Below, one piece after another: positions 7,976 to 17,120 of a stretch of 64,000 bases of DNA. The translations under genes and the position numbers were made by a program. The notes below the pieces were generated by a model, which saw nothing but the letters and a program-made list of their open reading frames with translations, ran no database searches and was not told the DNA's origin. Within the stretch, counting starts at the first letter, position 1. Every line of letters starts with the position of its first letter. Source of the stretch: Lewinellaceae bacterium (lineage in GTDB: Bacteria; Bacteroidota; Bacteroidia; Chitinophagales; Saprospiraceae); NCBI GenBank assembly GCA_020636435.1, contig JACJXX010000002.1, forward strand, positions 2,666,001-2,730,000. Reading direction: 5' to 3'.

Positions 7976-8983
7976 TCAATGCAACAACCTCCAAACCAGC
8001 TCTTTCATCAACTCGCCTTCCGGCTTGCCGGTGCTGTTGTAGCCGACGCCTTTGGATTTAAGGTCGTATTCTTTCAGAAGGGTTATGGCCTTTTCGGCCT
8101 GAGCGGGGGGGAAATTCCGGGCGGTGGCCCGGTATTCTTTTAGAAAAAAATTGGATCGCAACTGCAAGGTGCTTAATAATTCTTTTTCCGGCAATTTTTT
8201 GGCTTCGTGGTACATGTAGACTTTGCTGAAGTAGCTGTACAGGGCGCCAATGAGCACCGGCATGGGGTTCTTCCGGGGGTTGGCGGCAAAGTAGTTGATG
8301 ATGCGGTTGGCTTTCAGCACGTCGCGCTGCCCAAGAGCCCGCTGCAGTTCGAAAATGTTGTAATCTTTGCTGATCCCGATGTGGGCCTCGATGTGCTGAT
8401 CGTTGACTTCGGTGCCCGGCGGCAGGTTGATGGCCAGCTTGTCCAGTTCGTTGGCTACTTTGGAGAGGTCTGTGCCTAAGTATTCGGCAATCAACTCTGC
8501 GGCTTTGGGTGTAATTTTGAGCTTCTTGCCTTTGAGGTATATACTGATCCAGCCTGGCACCTGGTTGTCGTACAAGGGCTTGGACTCGAAAACCAGGGCG
8601 TTTTTTTTGAGGGCCTTGCCAAATTTGGAGTTGAAATTGTAGCGCTTGTGCTTATGGCAGATCACGAGAATGGTGCTCTCCATTGGCTTTTCAATGTAGC
8701 TCAACAGCTCGGAAAGCGTCTTCATGTCCTGCGCTTCTTTAAGCAAAACCACCTGGCGGGAAGACATCATAGGGTAGCGGCGGGCAGTATCCAATATGGC
8801 CAAATGGTCGACGTCCTTGCCGTAAAGAATAGTTTGGTTGAACGCCCGCTCGGATTCCGTCAGGACGTTCTTCTCGATGTAATGGGCAATTTCGTCAATA
8901 AAGTAGGATTCCTGCCCGTGCAGGAAGTAGATGGGATGGTATTGTTTGCTCTTAAGCTCTTTTAGTACATGATCAAATTCCAA
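7976..8983 (-). CDS. holA: DNA polymerase III subunit delta
   Basis: The delta subunit opens the sliding clamp as part of the clamp loader. The conserved protein begins EFDHVLKELKSKQYHPIYFLHGQE, which fits a TTG start at 8983 (335 residues, the usual length for HolA in this phylum, where the family begins M-E-F). An ATG at 9037 would add 18 residues with no family match, and the still longer frame would run into the divergent gene. Visible are the N-terminal AAA-like domain with FLHGQESYFIDEI (a degenerate Walker A region, as normal for delta), RQVVLLKEAQ, the segment LGTDLSKVANELDKLAI, and a C-terminal helical domain with ALYSYFSKVYMYH. The stop abuts an octamer repeat tract. Confidence 0.9.
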   Translation of the reverse strand: MEFDHVLKELKSKQYHPIYFLHGQESYFIDEIAHYIEKNVLTESERAFNQTILYGKDVDHLAILDTARRYPMMSSRQVVLLKEAQDMKTLSELLSYIEKPMESTILVICHKHKRYNFNSKFGKALKKNALVFESKPLYDNQVPGWISIYLKGKKLKITPKAAELIAEYLGTDLSKVANELDKLAINLPPGTEVNDQHIEAHIGISKDYNIFELQRALGQRDVLKANRIINYFAANPRKNPMPVLIGALYSYFSKVYMYHEAKKLPEKELLSTLQLRSNFFLKEYRATARNFPPAQAEKAITLLKEYDLKSKGVGYNSTGKPEGELMKELVWRLLH

Positions 8984-9146
8984 GGCAGTCGTTTTAGTTT
9001 GTAAAATTAAAAATTTTGGGCCACATTCACCAGTCATGTAATCTACGTCCAGATAATTACAATATACGTCCAGATGTTTCTCCCTGTTTTTTCCCAACTT
9101 TGTACGGAGGATAATTACTACACATTCTAACCTAAAATCTAATACT

Positions 9147-10091
9147 ATGAAAAACAGCACTCTTCTCATCGCACTATTTGCCATATTTGCCCTTCCCGCT
9201 TTTTCACAACAAAAACTCGCCGGCGAAGAAGCCGCCATCAAAAAGGTCATCGAAGACGAAACGATGTACTTCTTCCAGCGCAACTTCGACAAATGGGCGG
9301 AGTGTGTCGCCCACGACGACATGGCCTATTTCTCTTACACCAGCCCTTTTCACGGAGAACAAGCCCTGATGGAGGCACACGGCTGGGAAGAAATTTCCAA
9401 ATTCACAAAAGAGGTGATGGAGAAGTGGCCAGCCAACGAGAATATTCCTGATAAAACGGACTACAAATTTAAGGTGGCCGGAAATATGGCTTATGTCACC
9501 TTCACGGAAAACGAAAACCTGGCCGAAACCAGAGTGCTGGAAAAAAAAGACGGCCAGTGGCGCATCCTCCGCATGGAAGCGACCAACTCCGGAGCTTTTG
9601 AGAAATTCCATCAGCTATACGCCCTGCACCGCATGGCCGGCGCCTGGGAAATCGATCTGGCTACTTTCAAAAAAAGCGCCGGAGACTGGACGCTGGTCAG
9701 CACCGTCATGGAAATAGAACGGACGCCCACCGGCCTGTCCCACACAGAACATTCCACCTACCGAAACGACCAGGGGGACCTGCGGGTGTACGAAGAACAA
9801 GGCATGATGAGCGTCAACATGAATACGGGCGTCATCGGTGCCTTTAGTGCGCCCCACTACCCTTATTCCGGCTGGACGGAAGCAGCTTACGGAAGCGGCA
9901 AGTTCGATGAAGAAGGTGTATTGCACATCAAAGGCGGCGGTGTAGGCGATGCCGAAAACGTGGCTGAGGTAAAGTTTTGGCTGGAGGGAGACAACCTGAA
10001 CTTCTGGCAGGAAGTAAAGAACCAGAAAGGCGAAATGGTATATGCCTCCAGTTACCAGATGCACCGGAAAGGGGCGGCGGCGAGGCCGTAA
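9147..10091 (+). CDS. Secreted two-domain protein with NTF2-like N-terminus
   Basis: The protein has 314 residues with a signal peptide (about 1-20, ending PAFSQ). Residues of about 24-150 look like an NTF2/SnoaL-type fold: EEAAIKKVIEDETMYFFQRNFDKWAECV, then GNMAYVTFTENE and KKDGQWRILRMEATN, the order seen in DUF4440-type domains. The rest (about 160-310) starts AGAWEIDL and is rich in beta strands, resembling lipocalin-like or DUF1579-like domains, though I cannot assign it firmly. It contains no clear catalytic motif. It stands divergent from holA and has no same-strand partner; the next gene is convergent. A role in binding a small molecule is only a guess from the folds. Confidence 0.65.
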   Translation: MKNSTLLIALFAIFALPAFSQQKLAGEEAAIKKVIEDETMYFFQRNFDKWAECVAHDDMAYFSYTSPFHGEQALMEAHGWEEISKFTKEVMEKWPANENIPDKTDYKFKVAGNMAYVTFTENENLAETRVLEKKDGQWRILRMEATNSGAFEKFHQLYALHRMAGAWEIDLATFKKSAGDWTLVSTVMEIERTPTGLSHTEHSTYRNDQGDLRVYEEQGMMSVNMNTGVIGAFSAPHYPYSGWTEAAYGSGKFDEEGVLHIKGGGVGDAENVAEVKFWLEGDNLNFWQEVKNQKGEMVYASSYQMHRKGAAARP

Positions 10092-10281
10092 TATTCTACC
10101 GACAAGTATCGAACTCACCCCCGCCCTCGCAAGCGAGGCCTCCCCCTCTCTTAGTTGAAGGGAATCTCTTGGGAAGAGAGGGGGGACGGGGAGCCACTTG
10201 CCCTGGAGTATTGGAACGCCCCTAACCGCTGTATACTGATAGGGTTGCCCAATTTGACTTATTTTCCTCAAATGAATGGGC
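10092..10281. other. Intergenic remnant repeat
   Basis: Between two convergent genes. It contains CCCCGCCCTCGCAAGCGAGG and a GAGAGGGGGGACGGGGAG tract resembling the purine/pyrimidine-rich filler near 63.1 kb. No gene seen. Confidence 0.4.
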
Positions 10282-11160
10282 TTACACGCTCCCCTCCCTA
10301 AACTTCAGGAAATGCTGCACCACCAGCTCCGGCGCCTCTATCTGCGGATAATGGCCGACGCCCTCCATAAAAACGACATCCGGATCAGGGATCAGTTGCT
10401 GGTAGCGCTCCCCCAGATGGCGCCCGGAGATAGGGTCGGCCGCGCCGTCGATCAGGCGAATGGGGAGGTCAGCCTGCTGTAAGGCGCCCACCCAGCGTTC
10501 GCGGAATGTGCGGCGCTCGGCCATGTAGCGTATCAGAAGATGCATGACTTTTTTGCCCTGGTTGTGCGTTATCAGGGACCAGAATTCGTCGATCTCTTCC
10601 GGAGAGGGTAGCGTCTCCGGGCCGAAGATGGCCCTGAAATTGCGGGCAAGGGTTCGTTTGGATAAAAAGGGAGTCAGAAATCGTCCAATGGGCGAGGCCA
10701 TCAGGTGTTGCACCAGGCGGGGCGCATGCGCCTCCGGAAACAGGCCGCCGTTGAGCAGGCAAAGGCTTTGAATAGCCAGAGCCTCTCCAAAGCCACCTTC
10801 CCGCCCGTTGTGGCGGGCGAGCAGTTCCTGCGCCACCGTATCTCCGTAATCGTGAGCCAGAATGTGGAAACCTTGAATGCCAAGGCATCCCACCAGTTCT
10901 TCCACCATATCCGCCTGTTGGGCGATGGCATAATCGTATTTGCGGGGTTTGTCGGAAAAGCCAAAGCCCGGAAAGTCAGGAGCGATGACGTGGAATTGCC
11001 CTTCCAGAGCCGGCCATACCTTGTGCCAGTCCCAGGAAGCGGTGGGGAAGCCGTGGAGGAGCAGCAGGGCTTCTCCCCTGCCCGCTTCGCGGTAGAAGAT
11101 GCGGTGGCCGTTCCAGTTGAAGGTTTTGCCGGCGCGGCGCCAGTCGTCCAGGTGGTTCAT
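10282..11160 (-). CDS. Alpha/beta hydrolase, MEST/haloalkane-dehalogenase-like
   Basis: The 292-residue protein has a full alpha/beta hydrolase core: oxyanion segment LLLLHGFPTASWDW (about 32-45), APDFPGFGFSDKP, nucleophile elbow LAHDYGDT with Asp104 in the nucleophile position, an acid Asp242 in DGAADP, and His270 in GVGHYPQIEAPE. An Asp nucleophile in HDYG is seen in haloalkane dehalogenases, epoxide hydrolases and the vertebrate MEST proteins; the HDYGDTVAQELL run is especially MEST-like. A cap domain lies at about 135-225. There is no signal peptide, so it is cytoplasmic. The substrate cannot be told from sequence. It is divergent from the TonB receptor gene and convergent with the gene to its left. 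Confidence 0.85.
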   Translation of the reverse strand: MNHLDDWRRAGKTFNWNGHRIFYREAGRGEALLLLHGFPTASWDWHKVWPALEGQFHVIAPDFPGFGFSDKPRKYDYAIAQQADMVEELVGCLGIQGFHILAHDYGDTVAQELLARHNGREGGFGEALAIQSLCLLNGGLFPEAHAPRLVQHLMASPIGRFLTPFLSKRTLARNFRAIFGPETLPSPEEIDEFWSLITHNQGKKVMHLLIRYMAERRTFRERWVGALQQADLPIRLIDGAADPISGRHLGERYQQLIPDPDVVFMEGVGHYPQIEAPELVVQHFLKFREGSV

Positions 11161-11313
11161 GGGAGTAAGATAGGGAATTAGTAGTGTATCAGGGAGCAGT
11201 GTATCAGTGTATCAGGGAGCAGTGTATCAGAAGAGTACTCCCTTTCCCTTAAAATGAAAGATATGTCCAGCTTTTTGCAAGATAAGTGCAGGAGGTTGAG
11301 GAGCCTTTCCCCC
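11161..11313. repeat. AGTGTATC / AGGGAGC repeat tract
   Basis: Around 11180-11230 units AGTGTATC (8 bp) and AGGGAGC (7 bp) alternate several times next to the start of the alpha/beta hydrolase gene. The remainder of the divergent spacer shows only the promoter listed below. Confidence 0.6.
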
Positions 11314-11321
11314 TATCTTTG
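11314..11321 (+). promoter_or_regulatory. Candidate -7 box for TonB receptor gene
   Basis: TATCTTTG matches TAnnTTTG exactly and lies 38 bases before the ATG at 11360. No TTTG is seen at the right distance upstream. Confidence 0.45.
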
Positions 11322-11359
11322 CACCAACATTATGAAACTTCACTAAATACACTATTCAA

Positions 11360-13795
11360 ATGAAAGCAAGCGCCAAAACCCTGGTGGGATTAATGACCTT
11401 CTTTTTGTTTTACTCCCAGTCCATCCAAGCCCAATCGCAAATATCTGGCACAGTCCAAACAGAAAATGGGCAGCCGCTTCCTTTTGCGAATGTGCTCCTC
11501 CTTTCCGCCGCCGACAGTTCTCTGATAAAAGGCCAAGTATCCGGTGAGGATGGCGGTTACTTGCTGAAAAACATCGCCTCCGGCAACTACTTGGTGATGG
11601 CCAGCATGGTCGGTTATCTGGAATACTATTCCAGGCCATTCCAAATGAAGGCCGGGGCAAGCTCGATGAATTTGGATGCCATCACCTTACTGGAAGATGT
11701 GACGGAACTGAAAGCCGTTGAGGTGGTGGCGAAAAAGCCGCTTTTCGAGCAAAAAATCGACCGCCTCGTGATCAACGTGGAAAATAGCATCACCTCTGCC
11801 GGCAGCTCGGCGCTGGAGGTGCTGGAACGCTCCCCCGGCGTCGTTGTCAACCGCCAGAACAACAGCATTTCCATAGCCGGCAAAGACGGCGTGGTGGTAA
11901 TGATCAACGGCAAGATCAACCGAATGCCCCTGGAGGCAGTAGTGCAAATGTTGGAGGGGATGCCTTCCAGCAATATTGAGAGCATAGAACTGATCACCAC
12001 GCCCCCTGCCAATTTCGACGCTGAAGGCAATGCCGGCTTTATCAACATCGTACTGAAGCAATCGAACGACAACGGGCTGAACGGCGCCTACACGTTCTCC
12101 GGCGGCTATGGCAGGGGCAGCACCGCCTCTTCCGGCATCAATTTCAACTACCGTCAGAAAGACATCAACCTGTATGGCGATTACTCCTTCAGCCGGGAGG
12201 CGCAGGAACAGGTTTTTACTTTTGGAAGAGAGGTCATGCTCGAAGGACAAACCATCGGAACGGATACCCGCAGCGTGCGCGACCCCATCCAGCGCAACCA
12301 CAATGCGAGGTTAGGATTGGACTGGAACCTGAGCCCCAAAACCGTCCTGGGCGTGCTCCTCTCCGGCTATGACAATCGCTGGAGCATGGATGCGCTGAAC
12401 CACTCTGCCATTTCCCGGAACGGCTTGCCGGACACCCTGCTGTCTATCGCCAACGATGAGGTCAATCACTGGAAACACCTGGGCGGCAACCTGAACCTCC
12501 AGCATACCATCCGGGAAGGGGAAATCCTCGCCTTCGACGCCGACTACCTCCGCTACGACAACGTAAACCCAACCAACTACTTCATTACCTATTCGGACGG
12601 GACGGGCGCCTTTTTATTCCAGGAACAAACCTTCAGCGGCAAATCCACCCCTATCGAGGTTGGGGTGGGAAAACTGGACTATGCCAAAAACATTTCTGAA
12701 AAACTGAAAATGGAGGCCGGCCTGAAAGGGACCCTCTCCCGCTTCGACAACGATGTGACCGTCTCCAGGATCGAGAACGGCGGCTCAGTGAACGACCCCA
12801 ACCTGACCGCTAAATACCAGCTAGAAGAAAGCATTGCCGCCGCCTACTCGGCCTTCAGCCTGAAGGTGGACGATAAATCGGACCTGAAACTCGGCCTGCG
12901 CTACGAATACACCAATTCCAACCTCGGCACAGTAGAACAAGCCAATATTGTGGACCGGCAGTATGGCAATTTCTTTCCCAGCGTTTTCTTATCCAGAGCA
13001 TTCAACGACCAGAATTCGGTAAATGCTTCCTACAGCCGCCGCATTACCCGCCCCACTTTCAATGATATGGCACCTTTTGTGATTTTCGTGGATCCCTACA
13101 CTTTCTTTTCCGGAAATGCCGCCCTGCAACCTTCCATTTCCAATAACGTGAAGGTGGATTACCGTTTCAAAACGGCCCTGTTTTCCATACAGTACGCAGT
13201 GGAAGACAGCGCTATCGCCCGTTTCCAGTCCCGGGTCATTGAAGGCACCAACCAGCAGCTCATTGCTGCGGAAAACATGAAGAACCGCAAAACGGCTTCC
13301 ATCACTACCGCATTCCCCATACAGGTGTCGAAGTGGTGGAGAATGCAGAACAACCTCATCGGTTCCTGGCAGGAGGTGAATGCTTATTTCGACGGCGAGC
13401 CGGTGCGGGTGAGTACAAAAAACCTCCGGGTAGTCTGGATCAACATGATTACCCTGCCTAAGGATTTCAGCGCTGAAGTAGTAGGCTTTTACCAAACGAG
13501 GGGGCTTTTCGGCGCCGCCAAATTCCTGCCGATCGGCGCACTGAATATCGGAATCCAGAAAAAATTCAACGGCAACGCGGGTACGCTCCGCTTCGGCGTA
13601 GATGATTTGTTGAATTCGCTGAGATGGCGCGGCAAAAGCAATTTTCCCGAGTATAACTTAGTCTCCAGCTTTGAAGCCGACTTCAGCCAGCGTACTTTTA
13701 AGTTGACTTATTCTCGTAATTTTGGGAATGAGCAATTGAAGCGGCAACGGCAAAGGGCGACGGGGTCGGAGGAGGAAAGGGGGAGGGTGAATTAA
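11360..13795 (+). CDS. TonB-dependent receptor with outer-membrane barrel
   Basis: The protein has 811 residues. A signal peptide (about 1-24, ending SIQAQ) is followed by a carboxypeptidase-regulatory-like domain (about 26-110: ISGTVQTENGQPLPFANVLL), a plug (about 115-215: SALEVLERSPGVVVNRQNNSISIAG, MINGKINRMPLEAVVQMLEGMPSSNIESIELITTPP), and a long beta-barrel of the OMP_b-brl_3 type ending FKLTYSRNFGNEQLKRQRQRATG. Such proteins carry substrates or act as sensors across the outer membrane. There is no SusD partner gene, so a siderophore, metal or peptide ligand is possible but not shown. A perfect 20-bp hairpin follows the stop. A decayed copy of the same 3' end lies at 16952-17105, so a paralogue once stood nearby. 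Confidence 0.9.
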   Translation: MKASAKTLVGLMTFFLFYSQSIQAQSQISGTVQTENGQPLPFANVLLLSAADSSLIKGQVSGEDGGYLLKNIASGNYLVMASMVGYLEYYSRPFQMKAGASSMNLDAITLLEDVTELKAVEVVAKKPLFEQKIDRLVINVENSITSAGSSALEVLERSPGVVVNRQNNSISIAGKDGVVVMINGKINRMPLEAVVQMLEGMPSSNIESIELITTPPANFDAEGNAGFINIVLKQSNDNGLNGAYTFSGGYGRGSTASSGINFNYRQKDINLYGDYSFSREAQEQVFTFGREVMLEGQTIGTDTRSVRDPIQRNHNARLGLDWNLSPKTVLGVLLSGYDNRWSMDALNHSAISRNGLPDTLLSIANDEVNHWKHLGGNLNLQHTIREGEILAFDADYLRYDNVNPTNYFITYSDGTGAFLFQEQTFSGKSTPIEVGVGKLDYAKNISEKLKMEAGLKGTLSRFDNDVTVSRIENGGSVNDPNLTAKYQLEESIAAAYSAFSLKVDDKSDLKLGLRYEYTNSNLGTVEQANIVDRQYGNFFPSVFLSRAFNDQNSVNASYSRRITRPTFNDMAPFVIFVDPYTFFSGNAALQPSISNNVKVDYRFKTALFSIQYAVEDSAIARFQSRVIEGTNQQLIAAENMKNRKTASITTAFPIQVSKWWRMQNNLIGSWQEVNAYFDGEPVRVSTKNLRVVWINMITLPKDFSAEVVGFYQTRGLFGAAKFLPIGALNIGIQKKFNGNAGTLRFGVDDLLNSLRWRGKSNFPEYNLVSSFEADFSQRTFKLTYSRNFGNEQLKRQRQRATGSEEERGRVN

Positions 13796-13802
13796 TACTT
13801 GA

Positions 13803-13856
13803 GGTAGCATTGAGAAACTTCCATCTATCCTCCTGAGGAAGTTTCTCAATGCTACC
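13803..13856 (+). terminator. Perfect 20-bp hairpin after TonB receptor gene
   Basis: Arms 13803-13822 and 13837-13856 are exact reverse complements (GGTAGCATTGAGAAACTTCC on the left) around a 14-base loop. It starts seven bases past the stop. No T-run follows, so it could act as an mRNA 3' barrier rather than a classical terminator. The core GAGAAACTTCC recurs in other hairpins of the window. Confidence 0.7.
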
Positions 13857-14509
13857 CAACAGTTTAGGAATCTTGTTTCAGCAGCTTAAAAAAGTGGGCA
13901 GGGTTTTCAACACTTTTTGTCGCCATGGATGCGAGCTTACAGACGAGAAATGTGGCTTTTCCTTTTATAGAAAGCGAAAGGGGCAATCAGGGTTTTTGGG
14001 GGAATTATACTGGCACAGCTCATAAGAAATTCCTATATTTGCTTTGTGGAACTTTTAGAAGCAACAATATCATTCATTCTTTATTTTTGGGACTTCACGA
14101 GTCTTATCGCTGATTTAATCCCTTTAATTGAGAATTCCCTCTCAATAGTCGCCATTCTTTCTTCTTTTTTCTATTTCCTATACACGTACATTGTTCAAAA
14201 CAATCCATCGCCGATTGCACCTTTTAAAAAATGTGAAAAATCCGGTATAACTAGGATTGAAACGCATTTTGTTCTGATGTCAGCTAGAAAAAAATCAGCA
14301 TTTGGAATTGAAACACATCCAATTCAAATGCTTAACTGACACTGGTACCTATGGCTTTTCGCCTTTTGTGCCGCAAAACCAGAAAACTTCCAGCCGTGAG
14401 ACAAAATAAATAATAGTGTCTCATTTCCCGGAGATCATCCTGTAAATTTCAGAATTAACTGACACTGTCATCCCTCCCATAACATGCTTTCTAAATCCCT
14501 TTGACGGAC
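13857..14509. other. AT-rich accessory segment without a firm gene
   Basis: This stretch is poorer in GC than its surroundings. A 97-codon plus-strand frame at 14046-14339 encodes a hydrophobic N-terminal half (FILYFWDFTSLIADLI and SIVAILSSFFYFLYTYIV) and could be a small membrane protein or a remnant; I would not call it a gene with confidence. A 13-bp direct repeat TTAACTGACACTG occurs at 14332-14344 and 14455-14467. A short hairpin with arms GAGAC/GTCTC lies near 14398-14422. Confidence 0.4.
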
Positions 14510-14752
14510 ATGCAAAAATGGTACAACCGCCTTGTAACAACCATGCGCATCCCAGCAGGGCATGCGATCAATGGGATCAAACGATGCCGGATTGTCAAAG
14601 ATAAATGTAGGCACTTTTGCCAGCAATTCCGCGATGAGGTAATGTGGATCTGTACGGGGTTACATAATTTCCGTGTCCGCAGTCCTTATCAGGATTATCG
14701 TTCAGCTCATACTTGGGCGCACGCGCGTCTACAAATTCATTCTGAATAATGT
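14510..14752 (+). pseudogene. Transposase C-terminal remnant (DDE, IS5-like)
   Basis: The frame reads GHAINGIKRCRIVKDKCRHF and then FRDEVMWICTGLHNFRVRS. This closely follows the C-terminal pattern of IS5-type/DDE_Tnp_4 transposases, where a region like EHAIGGIKRCRIVKD is followed by DxVMxIACGLHNFR; the Glu would be the last residue of the DDE triad and is Gly here (position before HAI). Only about 80 codons remain, with no N-terminal domain and no terminal repeats seen. It marks past insertion in the accessory segment between the TonB receptor and hemH. Confidence 0.55.
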
Positions 14753-14771
14753 CTATTAAAGGGGAATCTAT

Positions 14772-15958
14772 TTATTTAGAAAGCTCTTTAACTTTTCTCT
14801 GAGCACCTTCATGTCCCTGCTCGGCGGCTTTTCGGAACCATTGAATGGCCTGGGTATAGTCCTGGTCCACCCCTTGGCCATTGTCGTACATAATGCCAAG
14901 GCTATACTGCGCTTTAGCATCTCCCTGCTCGGCGGCTTTTTGGAACCATTGAACGGCTTGGGCATAGTCTTGGCTCACCCCTCGACCCTTATAATACATC
15001 AAGCCCAGACCATATTGCCCCACAGCATGTCCCTGCTCGGCGGCTTTTTGGTACCACTGAACGGCCTGGACATAGTCCTGGCTCACCCCTTGGCCATTGA
15101 CGTACATAACGCCAAGGTTGATTTGCGCCGAAGCATATCCTTGGTCGGCTGCTTTTCGGTACCACTGATGGGCTTGTGTATAGTCCTGCTCTACCCCTTG
15201 GCCTTTGCTGTACATAAAGCCCAGACTGTATTGCGCCTTAGCAAATCCCTGCTTAGCTGCTTTTCGGTACCACTGATGGGCTTGTGTATAGTCCCGCTCC
15301 ACCCCTTGGCCTTTGCTGTACATAAAGCCCAGACCGTCTTGCGCCTCAGCATGCCCCTGGTCGACTGCTTTTCGGAACCATTGAATGGCCTGGGCATAGT
15401 CCTGCTCCACCCCTTGACCATTGACGTACATAACGCCAAGGTTGTATTGCGCGGCAGCATACCCCTGGTCGGCGGCTTTTCGGAACCATTGAATGGCCTG
15501 GGCATAGTCCTGCTCCACCCCTTGGCCATTGTAGAACATCAAGCCAAGGTTGTTTTGGGCAGCAGCATGCCCCTGGTCGGCTGCTTTTCGGTACCACTGA
15601 ATGGCCTGGGCATAGTCCTGCTCCACCCCTTGGCCATTGTCGCACATAATACCAAGGTTGTTTTGGGCAGCAGCATGCCCCTGGTCGGCTGCTTTTCGGT
15701 ACCACTGATGGGCTTGTATATAGTCCTGCTCCACCCCTTGGCCATTGTAGTACATAAAGCCAAGGTTGTATTGCGCCTTAGCATACCCCTGGTCGGCTGC
15801 TTTTCGGTACCATTGATGAGCTTGTGTATAGTCCTGCTCCACCCCTTGGCCATTGTCGCACATAATACCAAGGCTGTATTGCGCCTTATCATACCCCTGG
15901 TCGGCTGCTTTTCGGTACCACTGATGGGCTTGGGCATAGTCCTGGTTTACCCCTTGAC
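14772..15958 (-). pseudogene. Sel1-repeat array, out of frame with the TIR gene upstream
   Basis: This frame encodes about eleven consecutive 36-residue Sel1-like repeats, each close to AQYNLGVMYVNGQGVEQDYAQAIQWFRKAADQGYA. Sel1 repeats are alpha-helical TPR-like hairpins used to bind proteins. The first repeat is split: its opening AQSRLGFMYY is the end of the TIR frame, and GQGVNQDYAQ continues one base out of register. Aligned with the other units (TACAATGGCCAAGGGG), the junction TACTAGGTCAAGGGG has lost one base, creating a TAG. The simplest reading is one gene of about 595 codons (TIR plus Sel1) broken by a 1-base deletion, or a sequencing error. Without the upstream part this piece has no convincing start; the first internal ATG is at 15863. 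At the DNA level the units form a 108-bp tandem array, prone to recombination. Confidence 0.75.
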
Positions 15959-16558
15959 CTAGTAGTACATAAAGCCAAGTCTGCTTTGAGCTTCTTCAGT
16001 AAAAAAAGCCGAATTTCGATAATGATAGTAAATTGGAAAAGCTTCTTTATAATTACTGTTGTCGTACAATAAGCTTGCTCGTTCGAGCTCTTTTATTATT
16101 TCTAATCGTGTTTCTTTATTATTGTCAAAACGCATGCCACCAATTTCTGTCTCAATGACCTTCTGGACAAGTTCAAACCCTTCAGGATCAAACAAATCAA
16201 CATAGTGAATATGCTGAAAGGTTTCCGGGATTTGACAATCATCCAATCTGACAGGTATTATGAAAATCTTGTCTTCTGGCATTTCTTCTAGCGTATTTAA
16301 GGCTAACTTGAACTCACGCTGCACATAACCCTGTTTAGAAGTGGAATACTTGGAAAAAAATATAATAACAAAGCGAGATTTTTTGAGCGCTCGTCTAATT
16401 TCCCGGTCCCATCTTTGTCCTGGCAACAAGTCTTTTTTATCTAACCAAGGGTTAAGCCCAGACACTTTCAGTTTTTTATAGATTGAGAGTACTTGCTGCT
16501 TATCTTCCATTGCATGGCATAGAAAAATCCGATTCTCGTCTTTCATATATGAAGGCAA
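15959..16558 (-). CDS. TIR-domain protein, truncated by frameshift before Sel1 repeats
   Basis: The frame gives 199 residues. Residues of about 8-125 form a TIR domain: NRIFLCHAMEDKQQVLSIYKKL, GLNPWLDKKDLLPGQRWDREI, SRFVIIFFSKYSTSKQGYVQREF, FIIPVRLDD. The Glu at about position 82, in the GYVQREFKLAL helix, sits where the catalytic Glu of NAD-cleaving TIR domains lies. Many bacterial TIR proteins are cell-death effectors of anti-phage systems, while others signal. A helical linker follows and the protein stops within the first Sel1 repeat because of a one-base shift at about 15956-15964. The start may be the second Met (codon 5). The gene is AT-rich compared with its neighbours and lies in the accessory segment with a transposase remnant, pointing to horizontal gain. 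Confidence 0.8.
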   Translation of the reverse strand: MPSYMKDENRIFLCHAMEDKQQVLSIYKKLKVSGLNPWLDKKDLLPGQRWDREIRRALKKSRFVIIFFSKYSTSKQGYVQREFKLALNTLEEMPEDKIFIIPVRLDDCQIPETFQHIHYVDLFDPEGFELVQKVIETEIGGMRFDNNKETRLEIIKELERASLLYDNSNYKEAFPIYYHYRNSAFFTEEAQSRLGFMYY

Positions 16559-16951
16559 ATTTTGCGAAAAATTACAAAATTTTCTCCCTAAAAGGTCACA
16601 GATATCCCTCTCTGTTCATTTTAAATAGGAAAGCCCCTATTTTAACAAACACCTGGTAATCAGTTTTACCTTTTGTTAAAAGGAAATTACATACTATTGG
16701 GAAGTCCGTGTAACTTTTTGACATCCTACCCGGCAAAGGACAAGTGAGCCTCTTGCTTTGTGCTAGGATTTTACATGCAAGCTATAGCAAGTGAGTAACT
16801 TCACAAATTTCGTTAAACACTATAGGCAATTTTGTTCAAATAGCCCATGCCCCTACACTACCCGATCTCTATAAATTCGGTTTTCCCTTTTGCCCGCACC
16901 AGATATTGCCGCTGTATTTAAACCGTATCTATCAGTAATATTCAAAAGACT
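16559..16951. other. AT-rich spacer upstream of the TIR gene
   Basis: Nothing with gene character was seen. The segment is low in GC up to about 16850 and then grades into the decayed receptor fragment that begins at 16952. Confidence 0.4.
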
Positions 16952-17105
16952 GTAGATGATGTATCGAACTCGCCGAGGTGGTGCAATGAAAGCAATTTTC
17001 CCGAGTATAACCTCTTCTCCACATTTGAAGTCGAGTTCAACAAGCGGACGTTCAAGCTGAAGTAATCCCGGAATTTTGGGAACGAGAAATTTAAACAGCA
17101 ACGCC
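16952..17105 (+). pseudogene. Decayed 3' end of a TonB receptor paralogue
   Basis: In plus-strand frame the DNA reads VDDVSNSPRWCNESNFPEYN, then LFSTFEVEFNKRTFKLK, a TAA at 17063, and SRNFGNEKFKQQRQG. The intact receptor that ends at 13795 has VDDLLNSLRWRGKSNFPEYN, LVSSFEADFSQRTFKLTYSRNFGNEQLKRQRQ at its C-terminus. Identity at DNA level is high over about 150 bases, with a stop in place of Thr-Tyr. Nothing recognisable remains upstream. As with the intact gene, a hairpin with a GAGAACCTTCC-like core follows it. Confidence 0.85.
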
Positions 17106-17120
17106 AAGGCTACCTTCTGG

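Noticed and set aside
14245..14320. Two ATTGAAAC words about 50 bases apart, like CRISPR repeat ends
   Set aside because: Sequence before the two words does not match, so there is no repeat unit; likely chance in AT-rich DNA.
14046..14339. 97-codon hydrophobic frame in the accessory segment
   Set aside because: Has membrane-like stretches but no promoter, family match or partner; kept only as a remark on the spacer.
15950..15970. Programmed ribosomal frameshift between TIR and Sel1 parts
   Set aside because: No slippery heptamer or downstream stem is seen, and comparison with the other units explains the shift by a one-base loss.
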